A stretch of 64,000 bases of DNA from NCBI RefSeq assembly GCF_008056315.1, contig NZ_VRKQ01000008.1:1857733-1921732 (forward strand), in the 5' to 3' direction. Numbering within the stretch: position 1 is the stretch's first letter; the number at the start of each line of letters is the position of its first letter. Source of the stretch: Seonamhaeicola maritimus. Its GTDB lineage: Bacteria; Bacteroidota; Bacteroidia; Flavobacteriales; Flavobacteriaceae. Both the position numbers and the translations under genes were made by a program. Positions 9,149 through 15,057 of this stretch are shown in pieces. The notes beneath the pieces are model-generated. The model was not told where the DNA came from and did no database searches. It saw only the letters and a list, made by a program, of their open reading frames with translations.

Positions 9149-9162
9149 TTTACATTTGTAAA
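9149..9162. promoter_or_regulatory. Palindromic box TTTACA-TT-TGTAAA before the XRE gene
   Basis: A perfect 14-bp hyphenated palindrome ends 28 bp before the start codon of the XRE regulator. It overlaps TACATTTG (9151-9158), a good -7 element. Binding here by the encoded protein would give negative autoregulation; that is inference. Confidence 0.55.
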
Positions 9163-9190
9163 ACCAAAATACCATAATACCTATTTCACA

Positions 9191-9571
9191 ATGGTAAACA
9201 CTGAAGAATTTTCTAAAAGACTAAAAAAAGTAATAGATTATTATGGTGAAACAGCCTCTTCTTTTGCCGAAAAAATCAATGTACAACGATCAAGTATTTC
9301 ACACATTTTATCTGGAAGAAACAAGCCTAGTTTAGAGTTTGTTTTAAAGGTGCTTTCCTCCTTCCCTGAAGTTGAATTATACTGGCTATTAAATGGCAAA
9401 GGAGAATTCCCTTCAAATCAAAATTATCTGGATTCTAAAAATGAACCACAAACAACTAATTCAAATAAAAAATTAGAAACAATAATCAATTCTGAATCTG
9501 ATAGGAATAAAACTATAGAACGCATTGTGATTTTTTATTCTGATGGAACTTTTAAAAACTTTCAGAATTAA
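9191..9571 (+). CDS. XRE-family helix-turn-helix regulator
   Basis: The 126-aa product has an N-terminal cro/cI-type HTH. It contains SSFAEKINVQRSSISHILSG followed by RNKPSLEFVLKVLSSFPEVELYWLLNGKGEFP (residues 23-76). A polar linker leads to a short C-terminal segment, NKTIERIVIFYSDGTFKNFQN, typical of flavobacterial members. It is divergent from the M14 carboxypeptidase gene. Shared TTTACA-NN-TGTAAA boxes occur on both sides of the 283-bp intergenic region, so autoregulation and control of the peptidase are plausible but unproven. Confidence 0.88.
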   Translation: MVNTEEFSKRLKKVIDYYGETASSFAEKINVQRSSISHILSGRNKPSLEFVLKVLSSFPEVELYWLLNGKGEFPSNQNYLDSKNEPQTTNSNKKLETIINSESDRNKTIERIVIFYSDGTFKNFQN

Positions 9572-9584
9572 CCATATTCTTTAG

Positions 9585-9592
9585 TAGTTTTG
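9585..9592 (+). promoter_or_regulatory. -7 element TAGTTTTG
   Basis: This matches the Bacteroidota -7 consensus TAnnTTTG and lies 17 bp before the ATG at 9610. It makes the upstream TTG (9595) an unlikely start. A clear -33 TTG is not visible. Confidence 0.55.
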
Positions 9593-9609
9593 CATTGAAA
9601 TTTATTACT

Positions 9610-9978
9610 ATGCGATTCTTATACCTGTTTTTATTCGTTTTACTGTTCAATTGTTACAATACAGAACGAAACTGTACTGATTTCAAAACCGGCAAGTTTT
9701 ATAGTGAAGTAACTATAAATGGAGAGATATTCAAATCTGAGTTTATAAGAACTGAAAACCTACAAATTGAAACCTATAATAAACAAATAGACTCATCTAA
9801 ACTGCGCTGGATTAATGATTGTGAGGTTATATTTAAAACGATAAACCCAAAGAATATGGCTGAACAAAAGGATATTCACTTAAAAATTCTAACAACCACC
9901 AATAATTCTTATACTTTTGAATATTCTTATGTTGGAGAGGCTAAAAAACAAAAAGGAATTGCCTACAAAGCCAAATAG
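9610..9978 (+). CDS. Small lipoprotein of unknown function
   Basis: From the ATG at 9610 the product is 122 aa. It begins MRFLYLFLFVLLFNC, a lipoprotein signal with lipobox LFNC, so Cys15 is likely lipidated. The mature part (about 108 aa) is polar and has two further Cys residues (RNCTDFKTGKF and WINDCEV). The C-terminal half looks like beta strands (NSYTFEYSYVG). I recall similar short flavobacterial proteins carrying an obviously wrong topoisomerase label; nothing here supports that function. The gene is convergent with the gene ending at 9980. Confidence 0.72.
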   Translation: MRFLYLFLFVLLFNCYNTERNCTDFKTGKFYSEVTINGEIFKSEFIRTENLQIETYNKQIDSSKLRWINDCEVIFKTINPKNMAEQKDIHLKILTTTNNSYTFEYSYVGEAKKQKGIAYKAK

Positions 9979-9979
9979 T

Positions 9980-10480
9980 TTAGTCAAACGGATACAGGAA
10001 CGATTCAACTAAATTGAATTTCAAGAGTTTATCTTCTGTGATTTCATAAGTTAAAAAGATTTCACCCCAAAATTCTCCATCTGTAAAATCTGCAATAATC
10101 CACTTGTGGTTTAACATTTTTACTGTATTAATCATCATTTTCCGCCCTTCACTTGAGCCGTAAGGAATTATTGGATGATCTCCTCTCCCTTCGTTCAATT
10201 TATACAACTCGTCCTTTATATAAGGGATTAATTCATCTATATTATAACCTTCATCCTCAAAATAACTAATAGCGTCTTCATTTCTATCTAAATTAAAATG
10301 CGAAACTTCTAAAAACATATCTTGAATAACATCTAAAGAATCTTTAAAAGCTCCTATTCGCTCTGTTTTCTTATCAAGTCTGTTTGTTAAGTCTTCAAAT
10401 ACACGTTTAGAATTCACATACTGAAACAATACTAGAAGTATTGAAAAGATAAACAGGTAAATAAAAATTCTTTGCTTCAT
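9980..10480 (-). CDS. Membrane-anchored conserved protein of unknown function
   Basis: The 166-aa product has an N-terminal hydrophobic anchor (IFIYLFIFSILLVLFQYV, residues 5-22). A short, probably coiled helix follows (EDLTNRLDKKTERIGAFKDSLDVI), then a soluble alpha/beta domain with GYNIDELIPYIKDELYKLNEGRGDHPIIPYG and HKWIIADFTDGEFWGEIFLTYE. The anchor has no lipobox or obvious cleavage site, so the domain is probably tethered on the periplasmic side. Ten bases separate it from the MBL-fold gene upstream on the same strand, suggesting cotranscription. I do not recognise the family. Confidence 0.7.
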   Translation of the reverse strand: MKQRIFIYLFIFSILLVLFQYVNSKRVFEDLTNRLDKKTERIGAFKDSLDVIQDMFLEVSHFNLDRNEDAISYFEDEGYNIDELIPYIKDELYKLNEGRGDHPIIPYGSSEGRKMMINTVKMLNHKWIIADFTDGEFWGEIFLTYEITEDKLLKFNLVESFLYPFD

Positions 10481-10489
10481 AAAATAGGG

Positions 10490-11251
10490 TTATATGGTTA
10501 ATTGTAATTCATCATATGCCAAAAATACGTTTTCTGGTAATGTTTTTTCAACTTCATCATGAAAACCTAATAAATGGCTTATATGGGTTAAATAAGCTTT
10601 TTTAGGATTTACTTTCTTGATAAACTCAAGAGCTTCCTCTAAATTAAAATGAGACCGATGCGGCTCAATCCGTAAAGCATTAACCACTAACACCTTAACG
10701 TTTTTAATCTTTTCCACCTCCTTATCTTTAACAGTTTTCATATCGGTCAGGTATGCAAAATTATTGAATTTGAACCCGAAAACTTGTAGCTCTGCATGCC
10801 TCCCATTTATAGGGAGAACCTCTAACCCACCAATTTCAAAAGGTTTGTTTTTTATTCTATTTAAAATTACAGATGGCGCACCAGGGTATCTATTCTTTGT
10901 CTTAAAAACATAATCAAATCGCTTTTTTAAAGATTTTAAAACACGTTTATGTCCATATATAGAAACATCTCCTTGCCGAAAATAAAATGGACGAATATCA
11001 TCTAAACCCATAACATGATCAGTATGTTCATGTGTGAATAAAATACCATTTATTTTTTCTACACCTGCCCTTAGCATCTGATATCTAAAATCTGGCCCAC
11101 AATCGACGACATAAGTATTGCCTTCCCATTCTACCAAAATTGAAACACGCAACCTTTTATCTTTTGGGTTACTACTCAAGCAAACAGGGTGTTTACTCCC
11201 AATAATTGGAATACCTTGTGATGTGCCTGTGCCCAAAAATGTAACTTTCAA
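10490..11251 (-). CDS. PhnP-like MBL-fold phosphodiesterase/hydrolase
   Basis: The 253-aa product is a metallo-beta-lactamase-fold protein. It starts with the FLGTGTSQGIPIIG strand-turn typical of PhnP/RNase Z-like enzymes. The two-metal signature FTHEHTDHVMGLDDIRPF lies at about residues 74-91. Further metal-ligand candidates occur in GRHAEL and in THISHLLGFH near the C-terminus. PhnP hydrolyses cyclic phosphodiesters in phosphonate breakdown, but there are no phn genes here, so the substrate is open. It heads a likely two-gene unit with the membrane-anchored protein downstream. Confidence 0.85.
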   Translation of the reverse strand: MKVTFLGTGTSQGIPIIGSKHPVCLSSNPKDKRLRVSILVEWEGNTYVVDCGPDFRYQMLRAGVEKINGILFTHEHTDHVMGLDDIRPFYFRQGDVSIYGHKRVLKSLKKRFDYVFKTKNRYPGAPSVILNRIKNKPFEIGGLEVLPINGRHAELQVFGFKFNNFAYLTDMKTVKDKEVEKIKNVKVLVVNALRIEPHRSHFNLEEALEFIKKVNPKKAYLTHISHLLGFHDEVEKTLPENVFLAYDELQLTI

Positions 11252-11308
11252 ATGCGTTAAGATTTACACAAAAATAGTGTTATTTTTTTGTTTGCTTCAC
11301 TTATTTAA

Positions 11309-11316
11309 TACCTTTG
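11309..11316 (+). promoter_or_regulatory. -7 element TACCTTTG
   Basis: This fits TAnnTTTG and lies 28 bp before the ATG of the 493-aa gene at 11345. Confidence 0.55.
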
Positions 11317-11344
11317 CGAGCTACGGATACAACCTATTAATGAT

Positions 11345-12826
11345 ATGGAAATAACCATAAAAGGAGACAGAGAATTTGACGATGTACCATCACTAAAATC
11401 GAAAGCCCTTCGAATTAATCTAAACGAAAATATTTACGGAACATTTGCTGAAATTGGTGCAGGTCAAGAAACTTGCAGACAGTTTTTCAGGGCTGGTGGT
11501 GCTTCTGGAACTATTGCCAAGGCAATGTCCGCATATGATAAATCCTTTAGTGATGCCATATACGGGTCTGAAGAAGATGGCAGATATGTAACGGAATCTA
11601 GATTGCGTAAAATGCTTACTCATGAAATGGACCTGATGGAAAAGCGTATTACCCGAGACATCCATCCTAATAAAATATTTTTCTGTTATGCTAATACAGT
11701 TGCCACAATAGATTTTGCTAAACAGTTTAAAGGCCATGGTTGGGTAGGAATTAAATATCAGGTTGAAGCAAACCAGGATTATAATGAAATCATACTACAT
11801 CTTAGATTTAAAGAAACCGATGCTAGGTTACAACAAGAAACTCTAGGGATTTTAGGAACCAACCTTATTTATGGAGCTTTTTACAAGTATAACGAACCGA
11901 AAAAACTGCTTAGATATTTATATGATCATTTAGATAATGATCAACTGGAAATAGATACCATAAATTTCTCTGGTCCTGTTTTTAAAAACATTGATAATCG
12001 TTTAATGAGTTTACAACTTGTTAAAAACGGAATGACTGATGCTGTAGTTTTTGGTCCAGACGGAACTAACATTTTACCAGCTAGGGTATTTTACAAGAAA
12101 AATATTTTAGCGCTTCGAGGTAGCTTCAGACCAGTAACTAAGGTAAACATGGCAATGTATGAGAAATCATATGAGATGTTTACAAGTGAAAAGAAGGTGA
12201 ATGAGGACAACACTATGGTTGTATTTGAAATCACTTTATCAAACCTGAGAGCTGAAGGAGAAATTGACGAGCAAGATTTTATAGATAGAGCAGATTTGCT
12301 CTGTGCTTTGGGCCATTCTGTAATGATCTCTAATTTCCAAGAGTATTATAAAGTTGTTGAATACTTCTCAAACTATACTAAAGCTAGAATGGGATTAGCA
12401 ATGGGTGTTAGTAATTTGGTTGATATTTTTGACGAGAAATATTACAGACACATTAGTGGCGGTATTTTAGAAGCATTTGGAAAGTTATTCTTTAAAGATT
12501 TAAAAGTATACTTGTACCCTATGCATGATGAGAAAACTGGAGAGCTAATTACTAGTGAAAACCTAAAGGTTTACCCAAGAATGAAAGAGCTATACAAGTT
12601 CTTTAAATATAATGGTAAGGTGGTTGATATTACTGATTATGACGAAAGTATTATGGATATTTTCTCAAGACAAGCATTAGACATGATTGATAGCGGAGAA
12701 CCTGGTTGGGAGAATATGCTACCAGAAGGAACTGCTGATTTAATTAAAGATTACCGCTTATTTGGCTATACAAGAAAACCACTTAAACCCTTATCAATAA
12801 AAAGAAGGTCTTCTTCAAAGAAATAA
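11345..12826 (+). CDS. Conserved cytoplasmic 493-aa protein, function unknown
   Basis: The protein has no signal peptide or membrane segments. It looks like a large soluble alpha/beta protein, with segments such as ENIYGTFAEIGAGQETCRQFFRAGG (residues 28-52), KIFFCYANTVATIDFAKQFKGHGWVGI (110-136) and HSVMISNFQEYYKVVEYFSNYTKARMGLAMG (about 332-362). The C-terminus is basic (KRRSSSKK). I recall this family in flavobacteria, often mislabelled TonB-dependent receptor or nicotinate-nucleotide adenylyltransferase. The sequence shows no plug or barrel and no clear nucleotidyltransferase HxGH motif. The gene stands alone between its own promoter and a strong terminator. Confidence 0.8.
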   Translation: MEITIKGDREFDDVPSLKSKALRINLNENIYGTFAEIGAGQETCRQFFRAGGASGTIAKAMSAYDKSFSDAIYGSEEDGRYVTESRLRKMLTHEMDLMEKRITRDIHPNKIFFCYANTVATIDFAKQFKGHGWVGIKYQVEANQDYNEIILHLRFKETDARLQQETLGILGTNLIYGAFYKYNEPKKLLRYLYDHLDNDQLEIDTINFSGPVFKNIDNRLMSLQLVKNGMTDAVVFGPDGTNILPARVFYKKNILALRGSFRPVTKVNMAMYEKSYEMFTSEKKVNEDNTMVVFEITLSNLRAEGEIDEQDFIDRADLLCALGHSVMISNFQEYYKVVEYFSNYTKARMGLAMGVSNLVDIFDEKYYRHISGGILEAFGKLFFKDLKVYLYPMHDEKTGELITSENLKVYPRMKELYKFFKYNGKVVDITDYDESIMDIFSRQALDMIDSGEPGWENMLPEGTADLIKDYRLFGYTRKPLKPLSIKRRSSSKK

Positions 12827-12858
12827 AAAAAAAGCCCTTATTAAGGGCTTTTTTTTAT
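12824..12858. terminator. Bidirectional terminator
   Basis: AAAGCCCTTA/TTAAGGGCTTT hairpin with A and T runs, between the convergent 493-aa gene and bcp. Confidence 0.85.
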
Positions 12859-13307
12859 TCTAATATTTGAGCAGCGTGATCTTTTGTTTTTACTTTATCA
12901 ATGACCCGTTCTATAACACCTTCTTCATCTATTATAAATGTTTTTCTGTGTATCCCATCATAAGTTCTTCCCATAAATTTTTTTGGACCCCAAACTCCGA
13001 AACCATTAATAACAATCTTATCCTCATCTGCTAACAAAGGAAATTGAAAATTATGTTTATTCTTAAAATTTAATTGCCTTTTTGCCGAATCAGCACTTAC
13101 TCCTAATAACTCATACCCTTGCTCTTGTAAGACTTCATAATTATCTCTTAAATTACAAGATTCAACTGTGCAACCCGGTGTACTAGCTTTTGGATAGAAG
13201 AAAACTATTAGCTTTTTTCCTTTAAAATCAGACAGTTTAACAGTATTTCCTTGTTCATCTAAAACTTCAAAATTTGGAGCCTTATCTCCCGCTTTTAGTG
13301 TGGTCAT
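12855..13307 (-). CDS. bcp: Thiol peroxidase (Bcp/PrxQ peroxiredoxin)
   Basis: The 150-aa thioredoxin-fold peroxidase reduces hydrogen and organic peroxides with thioredoxin. KAGDKAPNFEVLDEQGNTVKLSDFKGKKLIVFFYPKASTPGCTVESC contains the peroxidatic Cys (PGC, about residue 46). The resolving Cys lies five residues on, the PrxQ alpha-type spacing. GVWGPKKFMGRTYDGIHRKTFIIDEEGVI is the usual C-terminal half. The stop codon overlaps the bidirectional terminator. The gene is divergent from the endonuclease III gene with a 36-bp gap, so their promoters abut. Confidence 0.93.
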   Translation of the reverse strand: MTTLKAGDKAPNFEVLDEQGNTVKLSDFKGKKLIVFFYPKASTPGCTVESCNLRDNYEVLQEQGYELLGVSADSAKRQLNFKNKHNFQFPLLADEDKIVINGFGVWGPKKFMGRTYDGIHRKTFIIDEEGVIERVIDKVKTKDHAAQILE

Positions 13308-13313
13308 ATTTTT

Positions 13314-13321
13314 TAACTTTG
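13314..13321 (+). promoter_or_regulatory. -7 element TAACTTTG for nth
   Basis: This fits TAnnTTTG and lies 22 bp before the ATG at 13344. It makes the TTG at 13326 an unlikely start. Confidence 0.55.
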
Positions 13322-13343
13322 TTTATTGCAAAAATACAACCCT

Positions 13344-14003
13344 ATGACCAAACAAGAAAGTGTAAACTTTGTAATTAATACGTTATACAAACTTTATCCT
13401 GAAATACCCATTCCGTTAGACCACAAAGACCCATATACACTACTTATTGCGGTACTTATGTCTGCTCAAAGCACCGATGTAAGAGTTAATAAAATAACAC
13501 CTTTACTTTTTGAAAAAGCTGATAATCCGTACGATATGGCTAAACTTTCGGTAGAAGAAATCAGGGATATTATAAAACCTGTAGGTTTATCCCCTATGAA
13601 AAGCAAAGGTATACATGGGTTATCTAAAATCCTTATTGATAAATATAATGGTGAAGTACCACAAAGTTTTGAAGCCTTAGAAGCTTTACCTGCTGTAGGA
13701 CACAAAACGGCCAGTGTAGTAATGTCTCAAGCTTTTGGAATTCCTGCATTTCCTGTAGACACACATATCCATAGATTAATGTATAGATGGAATTTGAGTA
13801 ATGGAAAAAATGTAGTTCAAACTGAAAAAGACGCTAAACGACTATTCCCGAAAGAACTTTGGAATGATTTACATCTTCAAATTATCTGGTATGGCAGGGA
13901 ATATTCTCCTGCCAGAGGTTGGAATCTAGACAAAGATATTATAACAAAAGCTATTGGTAGAAAATCTGTTTTGCAAGAATATTATATAAAGAAAAAGTCC
14001 TGA
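13344..14003 (+). CDS. nth: Endonuclease III homologue lacking the Fe-S cluster cysteines
   Basis: From the ATG at 13344 the product is 219 aa. It is a helix-hairpin-helix DNA glycosylase/AP lyase of base-excision repair. ALPAVGHKTASVV holds the catalytic Lys (E. coli K120 equivalent) and FPVDTHIHRLMYRW the catalytic Asp (D138 equivalent). SAQSTDVRVNK matches the N-terminal SAQ..D segment. The canonical C-terminal four-cysteine [4Fe-4S] loop is absent. After IIWYGREYSPARGW there is no Cys, and in fact none in the whole protein. The final codon (TGA, 14001-14003) lies inside the terminator stem. Confidence 0.88.
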   Translation: MTKQESVNFVINTLYKLYPEIPIPLDHKDPYTLLIAVLMSAQSTDVRVNKITPLLFEKADNPYDMAKLSVEEIRDIIKPVGLSPMKSKGIHGLSKILIDKYNGEVPQSFEALEALPAVGHKTASVVMSQAFGIPAFPVDTHIHRLMYRWNLSNGKNVVQTEKDAKRLFPKELWNDLHLQIIWYGREYSPARGWNLDKDIITKAIGRKSVLQEYYIKKKS

Positions 14004-14020
14004 TTTGCATCAGGACTTTT
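13993..14020. terminator. Bidirectional terminator overlapping the nth stop
   Basis: AAAAGTCCTGAT (13993-14004) pairs perfectly with ATCAGGACTTTT (14009-14020) across a TTGC loop. It serves nth (+) and the small gene at 14025 (-). Confidence 0.85.
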
Positions 14021-14024
14021 AATT

Positions 14025-14174
14025 TTAATTTAGAAGCGCTTCGAACTTCATTTTATTACAATTTATAACACTTAAAGCCTTAGAGTAATTCAGAAGAAAA
14101 TTAACCGTTTCTTCTTTCGGTTCAAGTTCGTTTAAATTTTCAGTAAAATTTTTCTCAGTGTAAAGTTTTGCCAT
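14025..14174 (-). CDS. 49-aa small acidic protein
   Basis: A complete small frame runs from ATG at 14174 to TAA at 14025-14027. It begins MAKLYTEKNFTENLNELEPK and ends KMKFEALLN. The middle (ETVNFLLNYSKALSVINCN) looks like an amphipathic helix. It sits between a terminator and the ECF sigma-factor gene, on the same strand and 57 bp downstream of it. It may be cotranscribed and could be a short accessory of the sigma factor; that is inference. The closeness of the stop to the terminator and the protein-like composition support coding. I believe similar short proteins occur in other flavobacteria, from memory only. Confidence 0.65.
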   Translation of the reverse strand: MAKLYTEKNFTENLNELEPKEETVNFLLNYSKALSVINCNKMKFEALLN

Positions 14175-14231
14175 TATTATAATTTAAGGATTTATCTTAA
14201 ATAGTAACGCAGCAAAAATTACATTATTGTA

Positions 14232-14822
14232 TTAGTTGGTTAAAACAATATTATGTTTATCAATTATCTTACGTAAATTAATGAGTGCATAACGCATTCT
14301 TCCTAGTGCAGTATTGATGCTAACACCTGTTCTTTCTGATATTTCCTTAAAGCTCATGTCATTATACATGCGCATTAATAAAACCTCCTTTTGATCATCA
14401 GGAAGCTCATCTACCAACCTTCTAACATCATTTTCTACCTGTTCTTTAATTATTGTTTTTTCAGCATTTAAAGCCGAATCACTTAACACAGAAAAAATAC
14501 TAAACTCACCTGTATTATCAAATTTTGGCATTCTATTGTTTTTTCTAAAGAAATCAATAACCAAATTATGAGCAATACGCATTACCCAAGGTAAAAACTT
14601 ACCTTCTTCATTATAAGAACCCGCTTTTAAAGTTCTAATTACTTTTATAAATGTATCCTGAAAAATATCTTCTGCAATATCTCTATCGTAAACTTTAGAA
14701 TAGACAAAACTGTAAATTTTCTGTTTATGTCTGTAGATTAATGTTTCTAAAGCGCTTTCGTCTCCTTTAATGTAACTACTAACAAGCGTTGCGTCTGAAA
14801 TAAGTTTTTTTTGCATAATCAT
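14232..14822 (-). CDS. ECF-type RNA polymerase sigma factor
   Basis: The product is 196 aa, or 194 from the ATG at 14816. It has sigma region 2 (YRHKQKIYSFVYSKVYDRDIAEDIFQDTFIKVIRTL, about residues 29-64) and region 4 (LPDDQKEVLLMRMYNDMSFKEISERTGVSINTALGRMRYALINLRK, about 140-185) with a clear HTH. No anti-sigma factor or receptor is adjacent, so it is not a FecI-type pair. The only same-strand neighbour is the 49-aa gene downstream. Its 5' region contains a GCAAGAAG/CTTCTTTGC imperfect hairpin at 14833-14854. Confidence 0.93.
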   Translation of the reverse strand: MIMQKKLISDATLVSSYIKGDESALETLIYRHKQKIYSFVYSKVYDRDIAEDIFQDTFIKVIRTLKAGSYNEEGKFLPWVMRIAHNLVIDFFRKNNRMPKFDNTGEFSIFSVLSDSALNAEKTIIKEQVENDVRRLVDELPDDQKEVLLMRMYNDMSFKEISERTGVSINTALGRMRYALINLRKIIDKHNIVLTN

Positions 14823-15025
14823 TACTTTTAATGCAAGAAGAGAGGGCTTCTTTGCTTGGGGTTAAATTTTTAAAAGTAATCTTACACTATAGGCGAAAGT
14901 TGATTTAATTAGACTGATTGATGTTTCAAATATAACAACAATCGTTCCTAAAACACAAAAAATAAACATATTTTTTCAATCTTTAATACATTTCATCGAT
15001 ACTTTATAAGTCCAAATACTTGTAG

Positions 15026-15033
15026 TATCTTTG
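15026..15033 (+). promoter_or_regulatory. -7 element TATCTTTG for uvrA
   Basis: This fits TAnnTTTG, followed 24 bp later by the ATG at 15058. The TTG at 15031 is part of this element and is not a start. Confidence 0.6.
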
Positions 15034-15057
15034 CAGGGTTGTTTCCGTAAAAAGCCT

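Noticed and set aside
11345-12826. TonB-dependent receptor (a label I recall for this family)
   Set aside because: No signal peptide, plug or barrel pattern; the protein looks soluble.
15031-15057. N-terminal extension of UvrA from TTG 15031
   Set aside because: The TTG is part of the TATCTTTG promoter element; the conserved protein begins at ATG 15058.
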